A stretch of DNA of 64,000 nucleotides from an uncultured Clostridia bacterium (GTDB taxonomy: Bacteria; Bacillota; Clostridia; TANB77; CAG-508): NCBI GenBank assembly GCA_934155265.1, contig CAKPGU010000002.1, forward strand, positions 1-64,000. Reading direction: 5' to 3'. Below are positions 40,456 to 49,493 of the stretch, in pieces. The translations under genes were made by a program, and so were the position numbers. Numbering within the stretch: position 1 is the stretch's first letter; the number at the start of each line of letters is the position of its first letter. The notes beneath the pieces are model-generated. The model was not told the origin of the DNA. It made no database searches and worked only from the letters and a program-made list of their open reading frames with translations.

Positions 40456-40695
40456 TTGAAGTATACTTTCCATGAAAGATTTTCCGAACTTATTAATCAA
40501 TCAAACCTTACTTATGAAGAAATTGCTACAAAATTAGGTTTAAAATCAAAAGGTACCATTTCTAAATATGCAAGTGGACAAATTCAAAATATTGGACCTG
40601 TCATGATTGATAAAATCGCAACTCTTTTTGATGTCTCTCCTATTTGGTTATTAGGTTATACGGATAATAAACATTACAAAATAAAAAAGAATTAG
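40456..40695 (+). CDS. Small XRE-family helix-turn-helix regulator
   Basis: A 79-residue protein with a classic Cro/CI HTH: FSELINQSNLTYEEIATKLGLKSKGTISKYASGQ, where YEEIATKLG and KGTISKYAS are the two HTH helices, then IDKIATLFDVSPIWLLGYTD. The start is TTG, chosen for its distance from GAGGGGTGA and because the HTH begins at once. It diverges from the HTH gene at 40035, so the pair may regulate each other and nearby genes. Confidence 0.8.
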   Translation: MKYTFHERFSELINQSNLTYEEIATKLGLKSKGTISKYASGQIQNIGPVMIDKIATLFDVSPIWLLGYTDNKHYKIKKN

Positions 40696-40735
40696 TTTTA
40701 TTATAATATTATAATTTACTAATTCTTCTTTATTT
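40687..40735 (+). terminator. Terminator of the HTH gene at 40456
   Basis: AAGAATTAGT and ACTAATTCTT form a 10-bp stem with a long AT loop, followed by CTTTATTTTT; the stem includes the stop-codon region. Confidence 0.65.
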
Positions 40736-40796
40736 TTATATAATTTTATTTATCATTTATGAAATTCAATTTTTTTATTTTTATAAATATTTTCAT

Positions 40797-41144
40797 TTAT
40801 TTCCATTCTCTTTTAGCATTTTTTTCTTCTTTATTTCTTAAAGCTTCATATAAATTAATATTCAAACTATTGCAAATTGACACTAACACTATAAAAACAT
40901 CAGCTATTTCTTCTTCTATATCTGTATAATTTTCTATCTTATCATAATCTATTGGTGTTTCAGGTAATGTTTTTCTAATAGCTTTTGCAAGTTCTCCTGT
41001 CTCTTCCAATAATAATAGCATTTTATCTTGAACCTTTTGGTTTGCAAATCCTCTTAATTTAATAACTTGTTTTATATATTCCTGAATTTCGTCTATAGTA
41101 CTTTCTTTTTTTAATAATTTTAATAATTCGTTTTGCTTACTCAT
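40797..41144 (-). CDS. MazG-like nucleotide pyrophosphohydrolase
   Basis: A 115-residue all-alpha NTP pyrophosphatase-like protein. LLLLEETGELAKAIRK carries the ExxE metal motif and EEEIADVFIVLVSICNSL the second acidic helix (ExxD) of MazG/dUTPase-type folds. It should hydrolyse non-canonical or excess NTPs to NMP and pyrophosphate. It follows the gene at 41164 by about 20 bases in the same orientation. Confidence 0.82.
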   Translation of the reverse strand: MSKQNELLKLLKKESTIDEIQEYIKQVIKLRGFANQKVQDKMLLLLEETGELAKAIRKTLPETPIDYDKIENYTDIEEEIADVFIVLVSICNSLNINLYEALRNKEEKNAKREWK

Positions 41145-41163
41145 GTAATTATTTCCCTACCTT

Positions 41164-41664
41164 CTATAATTCTAATTCTTCAGTGTCTTTTGTAAACTCA
41201 CTTAATATATTTGCTTGTCCCATTTTTTGATTTCCTAATAAAACTCCATCTTCACTTCTATGTAAATTAATTAATTCTATTATATTGTAATTCTCTTTTT
41301 CTAATTGTTTTTGAAATGTTTTTAATGTACCTTTTTGTTTATCAGAAATATCTTTAGAAATATAAACTACCCCTTCTTTATGTTTAGGAATAGATGTGCT
41401 TTCTGCAAAAACTATATGTCCCAACTTTTGAATTTCATAGAATATACTATTAACATCATGCCTTGTCTGTAATACCTCTTTAAGCTCTTCCTCATCTTTA
41501 AAATGTGTTTGTAAAAATTCTTTTATATAGAAAAAATGTGCTGTATCATCTTCATCTTTATATATTTTTTCCATTTCACCATCTTTACATATACCATCAA
41601 CTTTCTTTTTTCCATATATAATTGCAATCTTCAATTTTTCGATTAGTTCTTCATTTTCATTCAT
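41164..41664 (-). CDS. Hypothetical acidic protein
   Basis: About 166 residues from MNENEELIEKLKIAIIYGKK, with GAGGAGGAG upstream fixing the start at 41664. It is predicted soluble and highly charged, with no signal or membrane segment. DGVLLGNQKMGQANILSEF near the C-terminus stands out but matches no motif I know. It is probably cotranscribed with the MazG-like gene. Confidence 0.55.
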   Translation of the reverse strand: MNENEELIEKLKIAIIYGKKKVDGICKDGEMEKIYKDEDDTAHFFYIKEFLQTHFKDEEELKEVLQTRHDVNSIFYEIQKLGHIVFAESTSIPKHKEGVVYISKDISDKQKGTLKTFQKQLEKENYNIIELINLHRSEDGVLLGNQKMGQANILSEFTKDTEELEL

Positions 41665-41765
41665 ATTACTACTCCTCCTCACTTCTTTATATACATATTA
41701 CAATTTTTTCACACTTTTTGCAATAGTATTGTACTATAAAAATGGGAGGAAATTTCCTCCCTAAA

Positions 41766-42026
41766 TTAACAACAATGTTGTTTTCTTCTGTTCTTTTTAT
41801 TACAGCATATAACATTTATAGCAGTTATTACTAATAAAACTCCAAGAGCTATTATTAATGTTATTATTGCTCCAATGCCTATTGTAGCAATTATCTCAGT
41901 TAAAGCTGCAACTAATACTCCAGCAAAAAATGCTAAAGCAATAGCAACTACAGCTAATATCAACCATAAGCAAGAGCAATCCTTTTTGTTTTCTTTTTTA
42001 CAATATATTTCAACATTTGGTTCCAT
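41766..42026 (-). CDS. Small cysteine-containing two-span membrane protein
   Basis: An 86-residue protein: a short polar start with CKKENKKDCSC, two long hydrophobic segments (about 20-44 and 47-72) and a tail VICCNKKNRRKQHCC. Cysteines at both ends could bind metal or crosslink. AGGAGGTGC precedes the ATG. Similar small membrane proteins are common in spore formers, but no family could be named. Confidence 0.6.
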   Translation of the reverse strand: MEPNVEIYCKKENKKDCSCLWLILAVVAIALAFFAGVLVAALTEIIATIGIGAIITLIIALGVLLVITAINVICCNKKNRRKQHCC

Positions 42027-42092
42027 AACTTAGCACCTCCTATGCTTATTATATTTTATGTAAATTATCCTGATTTGTTTCTACTTTTTCTA

Positions 42093-42121
42093 TTGAAAAC
42101 TTTTGTTAAATGTAGTATAAT
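42093..42121 (+). promoter_or_regulatory. Promoter of tsaB-rimI
   Basis: TTGAAA and TATAAT are spaced by exactly 17 bases, about 30 bases before the tsaB start codon. Confidence 0.75.
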
Positions 42122-42151
42122 TTCTATATTAAATAAGAAAGATGGGATAAC

Positions 42152-42841
42152 ATGAAAATTTTAAGTATAGATACAGCAAGCAATTTATGCACAGTTGCAA
42201 TATTAGAAGATAAAAAATGTATAAAAGAAATTGTAGTTAATGATGCAAGAAATCATTCTGAAAAAATAATGCCTGTAATTGAGCAAGCTCTACAAGAAAC
42301 ATCATTAAATTTAAGTAATATTGATTTAATAGTTTGTGATAAAGGACCTGGTTCTTTTACAGGAATTAGAATTGGTGTTGGAACAGTACTTGCATTTCAA
42401 GATAGTTTAAATATCCCATGTATTGGTATTAGCTCTCTTGAAGCACTTGCATACAATGTTGAACAAGATGGATTAATTTGTTCTTTAATAGATGCCAAAA
42501 ATAATAATGTTTACGTTGGTCTTTTTGAACATAAAAATAATGAATATTCTCAAATTGGAAATTTAGAATTTAAAAATATAAATGAAGTATTATTTTTATT
42601 GCAAGAACAAAATACTTCTATTACATTTGTAGGTGATGGTGCAATTGCTAATAAAAATTTGATAGAAGACTTAATTCCAAATAGTATATTCTGTGAAAAG
42701 AATAATTTAAGCAGTTTTTCATTAGGACTTGCTGGATATGAAACCTATGCAAAAGGTATTTCAACATCCATTATGCCATTATACTTAAGAAAATCACAGG
42801 CCGAAAGAGCACTTGAAGAAAAATTGTCTAAAAAGGAGTGA
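42152..42841 (+). CDS. tsaB: tRNA threonylcarbamoyladenosine synthesis protein TsaB
   Basis: A 229-residue ASKHA-fold protein that partners TsaD and TsaE in placing t6A at position 37 of ANN-decoding tRNAs. ILSIDTASNLCTVAI, NARNHSEKIMPVI, CDKGPGSFTGIRIGVGT and GISSLEALAYN are all diagnostic. The C-terminal end PLYLRKSQAER is also typical. rimI follows after 6 bases, the common TsaB-RimI arrangement in Firmicutes. Confidence 0.95.
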   Translation: MKILSIDTASNLCTVAILEDKKCIKEIVVNDARNHSEKIMPVIEQALQETSLNLSNIDLIVCDKGPGSFTGIRIGVGTVLAFQDSLNIPCIGISSLEALAYNVEQDGLICSLIDAKNNNVYVGLFEHKNNEYSQIGNLEFKNINEVLFLLQEQNTSITFVGDGAIANKNLIEDLIPNSIFCEKNNLSSFSLGLAGYETYAKGISTSIMPLYLRKSQAERALEEKLSKKE

Positions 42842-42847
42842 TTCACT

Positions 42848-43282
42848 ATGGAAATTACAAAAATGACCTTAACTGATTTAGAACAAATGAAAAATACTTT
42901 ATACTCTGATTTTGATAATTTTTGGAGTTATAATGTTTTAAAACAAGAACTTGAAAATGAAAATACCTCTTATATCATAGCTAAAGAAAAAGAAGAAGTT
43001 GTAGGTTTTGCTGGAATTTCTGTTTGTATAGATGAAGCAACACTTAATAACATAGTTGTAAAAAAATCTTGTCGTGGTCGTGGTATTGGCGGTGAACTTC
43101 TTGAATCTTTGATAGATATATGTTCTGACCTTAATTTAAAGACTTTTACTCTTGAGGTTAATACAACTAATGAACCTGCAATTCGTTTATATAAAAAATT
43201 TGGTTTTAAAAATTTAGGCATACGCAAAAAATATTATAATAATACTCAAGATGCTTATATTATGACTAAATATGATTTATAA
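42848..43282 (+). CDS. rimI: Ribosomal-protein-alanine N-acetyltransferase RimI
   Basis: A 144-residue GNAT acetyltransferase expected to acetylate the N-terminus of ribosomal protein S18. The acetyl-CoA loop is VKKSCRGRGIGGELLESL (RxxGxG), preceded by ATLNNIVV and followed by TLEVNTTNEPAIRLYKKFGF. AAAGGAGTG lies 7 bases before the ATG. The coupling to tsaB supports the name. Confidence 0.92.
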   Translation: MEITKMTLTDLEQMKNTLYSDFDNFWSYNVLKQELENENTSYIIAKEKEEVVGFAGISVCIDEATLNNIVVKKSCRGRGIGGELLESLIDICSDLNLKTFTLEVNTTNEPAIRLYKKFGFKNLGIRKKYYNNTQDAYIMTKYDL

Positions 43283-43283
43283 A

Positions 43284-43332
43284 AATAAGGACAAATTTAG
43301 ACGTTTTTTACTAAATTTGCCCTTATTTTTTA
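43284..43332. terminator. Bidirectional terminator between rimI and ylmH
   Basis: AAAATAAGGACAAATTTAG pairs with CTAAATTTGCCCTTATTTT apart from one mismatch, with A and T runs outside the stem. Both converging genes can use it. Confidence 0.88.
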
Positions 43333-44130
43333 TACAAATTTTTCTATCTTAATTATAACTCTCCCGCTTCTAGTTTGTCCAACTAATTCTTTAATAAAAA
43401 ATCTACCTTTTCCTCTAATTGTAATCATATCACCAGATTTAATTTGTTTAGTCTTTTTAGTTTCACATTGAAAATTCACAAAAACTCTTTCCATATTTAT
43501 AATGTCAAGAGCCTTATTTCTTGAACATCTAGCAAGTTCAGAAATAACATTATCAAGTCTTAAAGAAGAAACAATAATTTCTCTTTCTTCTTTTTTAATT
43601 TCAACAGGTCGCAAATCCTCAATACTTTGAACACTAATTGTAGATTTAGAAAATCGTGTAAGACCTCCAAGATTCTCTACTAAAAATTTAGAAATATCTT
43701 TATCAACAATAATATCTGCACCATCATTGTCTACAATAATATCTCCAACCTTTTCTCTTTTAACTCCTAATTTTATAACTGCTCCAAGATAATCTCTATG
43801 TGTATATTTTCCTTTTAAATCTTCTGGTAGTTCTATTCTTACAATTTGAATAATATTTGATAAGTTCTTTTTAACTATTGAGGAATTAAACTTTTCAGGA
43901 TATATTACAAAAATCTTTCTTTCTGCTTGTTCAAATCCTCCGAAACTCATATAATTTTCAATTCTAATTTTATTAATAAACTTTTGTACTAATTCAATTT
44001 GTGCTAAATCTAAAAAATCGGTATATTCAATTTTATTTCTTTTTTCGCACATCTCAATTTTATCTAGCACCTGTGCTAGTAAAATTTTATCATCTTTTTC
44101 TTTGTAATCATTCAATATCTCTCTGTTCAT
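43330..44130 (-). CDS. ylmH: S4-domain RNA-binding protein YlmH
   Basis: A 266-residue protein. The C-terminal S4 domain reads SLRLDNVISELARCSRNKAL, DMITIRGKGRFFI and GRVIIKIEKFV. The central part with HRDYLGAVIKLGVKREKVGD and VENLGGLTRFSKSTI is the YlmH body. YlmH is known in Bacillus as a ribosome-associated factor that helps rescue stalled ribosomes, and it usually lies in the division-gene region. Here it stands outside that cluster. Confidence 0.9.
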   Translation of the reverse strand: MNREILNDYKEKDDKILLAQVLDKIEMCEKRNKIEYTDFLDLAQIELVQKFINKIRIENYMSFGGFEQAERKIFVIYPEKFNSSIVKKNLSNIIQIVRIELPEDLKGKYTHRDYLGAVIKLGVKREKVGDIIVDNDGADIIVDKDISKFLVENLGGLTRFSKSTISVQSIEDLRPVEIKKEEREIIVSSLRLDNVISELARCSRNKALDIINMERVFVNFQCETKKTKQIKSGDMITIRGKGRFFIKELVGQTRSGRVIIKIEKFV

Positions 44131-44162
44131 AATTGTATTCCTTTCTTAATGCACAAATCATT

Positions 44163-44825
44163 TTATCCAATTAATAATAACATACATAAAGTTCCTAATG
44201 GTACTGTTATATTATCTGTTCCCTTTACAGAAATAGCTTCAATTGCAGTAATTGCAAAACCTATTAATGCTGATACTAATGGCCAATGTGGTGTTGCCCA
44301 AAATTCTGTCTGATGCCAAAATGCTAAATATCCACCAATTAAGATTGTTGATATTACAAACATTGTAATTGAACCTGCTGTAGATTTTTTTGAATCTCCA
44401 AGTTTATATCTTTTACTTTTTATTGCTTTTCCAAATAAAGCTGCAAGTCCATCGCCATAAGCCATTACCAAATTTGGAATTAATCCTAATGATGGCATTT
44501 TATATATTCCAAATGACACTACAACTAATATCAAAAGTGATATAGCATAATAAACTGTGCCTAGTCCGTCTTGTTGATCTCTTTCCATTACTTTTATTAT
44601 ATCTTTTTTATATGATAAATAATTTATAATTATAAATGTTGTTGGCACAAATGCTGCAAACCAAACATTTGTAAAATAGTACATAGCTATGAACCACCAG
44701 TTTCCTAGCATTATATGTATAAATTTTCTACTAGCCTCTTTTCCTTTTTTCTCAAATATTTTTGCACCAATTATTACTAATGCAATGTATAAATATGATA
44801 CTAATATTCCTATCCAGTTATTCAT
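44163..44825 (-). CDS. Phytol/dolichol-kinase-like CTP-dependent membrane kinase
   Basis: A 220-residue membrane protein with about six hydrophobic segments. ASRKFIHIMLGNWW, NLVMAYGDGLAALFGK, GDSKKSTAGSITMF and VKGTDNITVPLG match the SEC59/phytol kinase superfamily (CTP-dependent kinases of polyprenols, phytol or diacylglycerol). The lipid substrate cannot be told from sequence. It lies 32 bases upstream of ylmH on the same strand. Confidence 0.82.
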   Translation of the reverse strand: MNNWIGILVSYLYIALVIIGAKIFEKKGKEASRKFIHIMLGNWWFIAMYYFTNVWFAAFVPTTFIIINYLSYKKDIIKVMERDQQDGLGTVYYAISLLILVVVSFGIYKMPSLGLIPNLVMAYGDGLAALFGKAIKSKRYKLGDSKKSTAGSITMFVISTILIGGYLAFWHQTEFWATPHWPLVSALIGFAITAIEAISVKGTDNITVPLGTLCMLLLIG

Positions 44826-44879
44826 TTTATTATTCCTTATATTATTGTATTTAGGTTTTAAAGTTTTACCTATAAACTT

Positions 44880-46031
44880 TTATTGCATATAATTTTTAAG
44901 CTCAATTAATGATTTAGCTGCAACAATATAATCTTTAACAAAATTAAACATGTAATTAGAAATCTTTGATGCAGGTCTATCTAAATATAAATCTTTAACT
45001 ATACAGATTCCTAAACCTTTATCAAATAATTTATTTAATCCTTTTCCTATCTGGATTAAGTTAGATTCTCTAATTTTCTTATACTTTTCTTCTGCATCTT
45101 GATGTCTATCATTTAATTCTTCTATAAATTCTTCAAAAGTATATTCTCTATATTTATACATTTTGTACATTTGAGCAGCATATTCCAATCCATAAATTGT
45201 TTGCAAATTAAATACTTCTAACATCTTAGAAAATTCTTCTGGTCTAAAATAATATATATGACCTTGTAATTTATTAAAGCTTCTCATCGTGTCTAAATAA
45301 CCTAACTTAATATTATTTATTATTTTTTCATGATTAAACTCAAAAGTCCCTCCTAAATCTTCTGATGGAGTAATTACTTTTACATACAAATCTTTGCTTA
45401 TTGATTTTTTACTAAATCCAACTCCTGCAATATCTAGAATTATAATATTTTTATATCCTTTTTCTATCAACATATTTGATGGAATATTGTCATATAATCC
45501 TCCATCAAAATATTCTTCTCCATTTATGATTTGTGGTTTAAATATTGGGAAACATGAACTTGCAAGTAAATAATTCTCCATTTGATCTTTAGGAATATCA
45601 TTTTTAAATGCTTTTAAAGGTGTTTTATTCTTTACTGAATATGTAACAAGTCCAAAATCAATATTGGAATTATATAATTTATCCATATCAATATACTTTT
45701 TTATCATTTCTCTTAATGGTGTATTGTCAATTCCTTTTTGTTTAGTATAATCTGCTGCCAAATTAAATATATTAGATAAATCAAATATATTTTTATTCGC
45801 ATCTACACCTTCTACTTTCATTATATTATCTATTTTTATATTTTCATACATCTTTACAGTTTGCATATAATCATCTTGTAAAAATAATGCTCCATTCAAT
45901 GCTCCTATTGAAGCACCAACAATTGCTTTTACATTTACTCCAATTTCACATAATGCCTTCCATGCACCTACTTGAAATGCTCCTTTTGTTCCTCCTCCTG
46001 CTAATACTAATCCAAATTCTTTATCTTCCAT
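44880..46031 (-). CDS. Patatin-like phospholipase
   Basis: A protein of about 383 residues. LVLAGGGTKGAFQVGAW gives the oxyanion loop GGGxKG, IVGASIGALNG the nucleophile serine in GxSxG, and FDGGLYDNIP the catalytic aspartate of the Ser-Asp dyad. Such enzymes release fatty acids from membrane lipids. The C-terminal 150 residues are a helical extension not needed for the fold. The start at 46031 (MEDKEFGLVLAGG) follows AAAGGATG; a longer upstream reading adds 20 residues without family similarity. Confidence 0.88.
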   Translation of the reverse strand: MEDKEFGLVLAGGGTKGAFQVGAWKALCEIGVNVKAIVGASIGALNGALFLQDDYMQTVKMYENIKIDNIMKVEGVDANKNIFDLSNIFNLAADYTKQKGIDNTPLREMIKKYIDMDKLYNSNIDFGLVTYSVKNKTPLKAFKNDIPKDQMENYLLASSCFPIFKPQIINGEEYFDGGLYDNIPSNMLIEKGYKNIIILDIAGVGFSKKSISKDLYVKVITPSEDLGGTFEFNHEKIINNIKLGYLDTMRSFNKLQGHIYYFRPEEFSKMLEVFNLQTIYGLEYAAQMYKMYKYREYTFEEFIEELNDRHQDAEEKYKKIRESNLIQIGKGLNKLFDKGLGICIVKDLYLDRPASKISNYMFNFVKDYIVAAKSLIELKNYMQ

Positions 46032-46094
46032 AATACTAACATCCTTTCTTATTACAAGACATATTATAACTTTTTTATCAAATTTTTTCAATAG

Positions 46095-46253
46095 TTTTAT
46101 TCCATTAGTTTATTTATTGTTAGTGTTGGATCTAATGATTCTCTAAATAATATATCTATTGCTACTCATACTTTTGATGCTTTTGGAAAAAAAATTAGTA
46201 ATTATAATTTTGCTAAAATTAGGTTTATTCATATTAAAAATGTTGGATATTGA
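46095..46253 (+). pseudogene. Gene remnant: C-terminal-looking open stretch without a start
   Basis: After a TAG at 46092-46094, 52 codons read open with host-like codon use (SVGSNDSLNNISIATHTFDA, then KIRFIHIKNVGY) to TGA. No ATG, TTG with ribosome site, or promoter precedes it. A hairpin terminator follows at 46281. It looks like the end of a lost gene between the patatin and the diaminopentanoate dehydrogenase homologue. Confidence 0.35.
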
Positions 46254-46280
46254 TTTCTTTTTGCCAAAAATAAATAATAA

Positions 46281-46316
46281 CGAGATATCTTATAGTGATA
46301 TCTCGCTACTTTTTGA
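46281..46316. terminator. Hairpin terminator in the 46.1-46.4 kb gap
   Basis: CGAGATATC and GATATCTCG form a perfect 9-bp stem with a 7-base loop, then CTACTTTTTG on the plus strand and TTATTATTTATTTTTGG on the minus strand. Confidence 0.75.
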
Positions 46317-46397
46317 TTATAGTTTCATTTTCCAATCATTTCTTATTTTGGAAGCAATCTCTTCATCATCAAATACAATTGTAAAAAATATTTTTAT

Positions 46398-47474
46398 TTA
46401 TTTTACATATTCATTTAAAGGTTTTATTTTATAATTTAATTCTCCAAATTCGCAAGTTGGTACATATCCAGGTTTTGAATTAATAACATCTGGTATTCTA
46501 TTTACAACAGATGCACAAGTCAATTCTACTGTGGCTGGTTTTGCTACAACTATTGTTGTATCTGGTTCTCCATATACAGTCCATTCATTTTTATCAAATT
46601 CGTCTGGAGCATATACTTTTCCAATGCATTCACTTTCTATTATAATTCCTTCTTCTGTTTCTGTAGTTACAACAGCACTCATTCCTGTTGCATCTCCTGC
46701 TTTTACTGTCATTCCTAATGTTGAAGAATATAAATCTTCTTTATATGTTTGTGGTACACATTTTTGTCTTTGTGATTTTACTGTTAGTCCTAATTTTTCA
46801 CATAACCATCCATTTACATTCCACATATATGATGGTAAATATTCCCCACTATCTATTATTTTTTGTCTTTCTTCATCACTTATTCTATCTACAGATGCTA
46901 CTTCTTTATCAAAATCTTCTAAAGATAATCCAGCACCATGTGCTTTTGCTAATGCAATTCCATATTCTTCTACATTATAACTTGAACTTCCTTTAATTTT
47001 AGTAATTTTTTGTGTTGAGCCTGCTATTGAAGAAATTAATTGTCCCCAATATATATCTTGATATCCACTTCCTGTAATTGTACAATTATTCTTTTTAGCT
47101 AATTCATCTATTTTGTTTGTTACACTTGGATTTGAATTTTCTGGATAGAATGCTTCTTCACATGTTGTGATTGCATTTATTCCAAGTTCTGCACATAATA
47201 ATAATGGATCTTCTACATCTTTAATTAAACTCATTGTTGTTACTATAGCTATGTCTGGTTTTACTTGTTCTAACATTTCTCTTGCATTTTCAGCACTTGT
47301 TACAACAACCCCTTTGTTTTCTGTTCCCAATATTTCGCCAATGTCTTTTCCTATTACATTTGGATTTACATCGATTGCACCTACTATTTCTGCCCCTTTT
47401 TCATACACATATCTCATTGTGTATAAACTCATTTTGCCTACTCCATATTGTACAACTTTCACTTTTCTTTCCAT
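46398..47474 (-). CDS. 2,4-diaminopentanoate dehydrogenase family protein
   Basis: A protein of about 358 residues. It has the dihydrodipicolinate-reductase-like N-terminal Rossmann fold (KVVQYGVGKMSLYTMRY, IVGAIDVNP) and the Ord-type features NAITTCEEAFYPEN and GSGYQDIYWGQLISSIAG. In ornithine fermentation, Ord oxidises 2,4-diaminopentanoate to 2-amino-4-oxopentanoate with NAD(P). Other ornithine-pathway genes (ora, ort) are not in the window, so a different amine substrate is possible. The start at 47474 follows GGAGGTTATT. Confidence 0.8.
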   Translation of the reverse strand: MERKVKVVQYGVGKMSLYTMRYVYEKGAEIVGAIDVNPNVIGKDIGEILGTENKGVVVTSAENAREMLEQVKPDIAIVTTMSLIKDVEDPLLLCAELGINAITTCEEAFYPENSNPSVTNKIDELAKKNNCTITGSGYQDIYWGQLISSIAGSTQKITKIKGSSSYNVEEYGIALAKAHGAGLSLEDFDKEVASVDRISDEERQKIIDSGEYLPSYMWNVNGWLCEKLGLTVKSQRQKCVPQTYKEDLYSSTLGMTVKAGDATGMSAVVTTETEEGIIIESECIGKVYAPDEFDKNEWTVYGEPDTTIVVAKPATVELTCASVVNRIPDVINSKPGYVPTCEFGELNYKIKPLNEYVK

Positions 47475-47556
47475 AATAACCTCCATTTCGGTAATAATTA
47501 CCAGTAAAATTTGGCATGATAATTGCATTTTTATTTGCAATTTATCTGCTGTTCAT

Positions 47557-47585
47557 ATTTTATCAATATTGTTTCCAATTTTCAA
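47557..47585 (-). promoter_or_regulatory. Promoter of the diaminopentanoate dehydrogenase homologue
   Basis: TTGAAA and TAAAAT on the minus strand are spaced by 17 bases. The leader of about 75 bases contains the small hairpins ATTGCA/TGCAAT and GGTAAT/ATTACC, the latter close to the ribosome site. Confidence 0.6.
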
Positions 47586-47659
47586 TATTTTAATTTATTT
47601 TATTTACATTTTTATATTTTTATGGTAAAATCAAAAAAAGTTTATAAGGAGTGTTTAAT

Positions 47660-47830
47660 ATGTCTGATAAAAAAAATGATAAAAAAGAAATTGAAATTAT
47701 TAGTGATGATGGTTCTACTTTAAACATCTCACCTGTCTATGAACATATTTCTGCTGCTAAGCCAAAATCAAAAGACAAAAAACCTCAAAATATTGTAATT
47801 CCAAAAAATAAAAAAATACAAAAAAAATAA
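47660..47830 (+). CDS. Small lysine-rich protein, 56 residues
   Basis: MSDKKNDKKEIEIISDDGST starts an ATG frame with AAGGAGTG 9 bases upstream and a promoter TTTACA-17-TAAAAT before it. The middle (LNISPVYEHISAAKPKSKDK) is less biased, and the end is a Lys-rich tail KNKKIQKK. A terminator follows at once. It is likely a real small gene; the function is unknown, and nucleic-acid binding is suggested only by charge. Confidence 0.65.
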   Translation: MSDKKNDKKEIEIISDDGSTLNISPVYEHISAAKPKSKDKKPQNIVIPKNKKIQKK

Positions 47831-47857
47831 AAACGAGCTTCAATGCTCGTTTTTATT
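47831..47857. terminator. Terminator shared by the small gene and rny
   Basis: AAAACGAGC and GCTCGTTTT form a 9-bp stem with a TTCAAT loop and T run. It lies between the two converging stop codons. Confidence 0.9.
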
Positions 47858-49399
47858 TTATTTTGCGTAATCTACTACTCTAGTTTCTCTAATAATATTA
47901 ACTTTAATTTGTCCTGGATAATCCATTTCATCTTCAATTCTCTTAGATACATCTCTTGCTAGTAACGTCATTTTATCATCTGTAATTTTTTCTGGTTTTA
48001 CAATTATTCTAACTTCTCTACCAGCTTGAATTGCAAATGATTTTTCAACTCCATCAAATGAATCTGCAATAGATTCTAGATTTTCTAATCTTTTTATGTA
48101 TGCTTCTAATGTTTCTCTTCTTGCACCTGGTCTTGATGCTGAAATAGCATCAGCAGCTTGTACTAATACAGCTTCTAATGTTTGTGGTTCAACATCTCCA
48201 TGGTGTGCTTCTACTGCATTTATTACTAGTGGATTTTCTTTAAATTTCTTTAATATGTCAACACCTATTTGTACATGTGTTCCTTCCATATCATGGTCTA
48301 GAGCTTTTCCAATATCATGTAATAATCCAGCTCTACGTGCTAATTTTGCATCTAATCCTAGTTCTTCTGCCATTATTCTCGCTAAATTTGAAACTTCTAT
48401 TGAATGATTTAATACATTTTGTCCATAACTTGTTCTGTATTTTAGTTTTCCTATTAATTTTATAAGTTCTGGATTTAAACCTATTACACCTGTTTCTAGT
48501 GCTGCCCTTTCACCTTCTGATTTAATAGTTTCTGATAATTCCTCTTTTGCTTTTTCTACCATTTCTTCTATTTTTGCAGGATGAATTCTACCATCATCTA
48601 TTAATTTTTCAAGTGAAATTCTTGCAACTTCTCTTCTTAATGGATCAAAACCTGATAAGATTACTGCTTCAGGTGTATCGTCTATTATTAAATCTATTCC
48701 TGTAAGAGTTTCTAATGCTCTTATATTTCTACCTTCTCTACCAATTATTCTACCTTTAATATCATCTGATGGAAGTGGTACTATTGAAACTGTAGTTTCA
48801 GCAGAATGATCTGCTGCACATTTTTGAATTGCATAACTTATTGTCTCTCTTGCATTTTTCTTAGCCTCTTCTTTAGCTTTTTGCTCTAATTCTCTAATTA
48901 ATGCTGCCTTTTCACTTGTGATTTCTTGTTCAACAGTCTTTAATAGTTGTGATTTTGCTTCTTCTTGAGATAAGTTTGCAACTTTTTGAAGAACTTCTCT
49001 TCGCTCATTTTCTAATTCTTCTATTTCTTTTTCTTTTTCTTTTAGTTCACGTTCTTCTCTTTCTAATTCTTTTTCTTTTCTTTCAAAATTATCTGAACGT
49101 TTTTCTAAATTTTCTTCTTTTTGGATAATTCTACTTTCTTGTTTTTGTATTTCGCCTCTTCTTTCTTTAATCTCCTTATCTAATTCATTTCTAGCATTCA
49201 TAATTTCTTCTTTCGCTTTGAAGATTTCCTCTTTTTTCAAATTTTCTGCTTCTATTTTTGCTAGCTCTACTAATCTTTGAGCTTCTTTTTCTGCTCCTTC
49301 AATTTTAGATTCTGCAATTCTTTTTCTTATCACTATTCCTAGTGATATACCTATTGCTAATGAGATTAAGACAGCGGCTACTATGATTAAAATATCCAT
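47858..49399 (-). CDS. rny: Ribonuclease Y
   Basis: An endoribonuclease of about 513 residues, membrane-tethered, that starts mRNA decay in Firmicutes. It has an N-terminal membrane segment (about 2-24), a long coiled coil (about 30-190), a KH domain with KGRIIGREGRNIRALE, and an HD phosphohydrolase core with LLHDIGKALDHDMEGTH and VEAHHGD. I prefer the second ATG (49399, MDILIIVAAV) because AGGTG then has a 7-base spacing; the first ATG, two codons earlier, sits too close. Confidence 0.97.
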   Translation of the reverse strand: MDILIIVAAVLISLAIGISLGIVIRKRIAESKIEGAEKEAQRLVELAKIEAENLKKEEIFKAKEEIMNARNELDKEIKERRGEIQKQESRIIQKEENLEKRSDNFERKEKELEREERELKEKEKEIEELENERREVLQKVANLSQEEAKSQLLKTVEQEITSEKAALIRELEQKAKEEAKKNARETISYAIQKCAADHSAETTVSIVPLPSDDIKGRIIGREGRNIRALETLTGIDLIIDDTPEAVILSGFDPLRREVARISLEKLIDDGRIHPAKIEEMVEKAKEELSETIKSEGERAALETGVIGLNPELIKLIGKLKYRTSYGQNVLNHSIEVSNLARIMAEELGLDAKLARRAGLLHDIGKALDHDMEGTHVQIGVDILKKFKENPLVINAVEAHHGDVEPQTLEAVLVQAADAISASRPGARRETLEAYIKRLENLESIADSFDGVEKSFAIQAGREVRIIVKPEKITDDKMTLLARDVSKRIEDEMDYPGQIKVNIIRETRVVDYAK

Positions 49400-49493
49400 A
49401 ATCATACACCTCTTTCTTATTTAATTTTCAATGTTCGAATAAATATATGTTTTTTTAATTTTTATTTTTTTATATATTTTTTCAACCTATTAT

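Noticed and set aside
46159..46434. Leu/Ile-rich 91-codon plus-strand frame
   Set aside because: It is low-complexity, lacks a ribosome site, spans a terminator hairpin and overlaps the dehydrogenase gene end.
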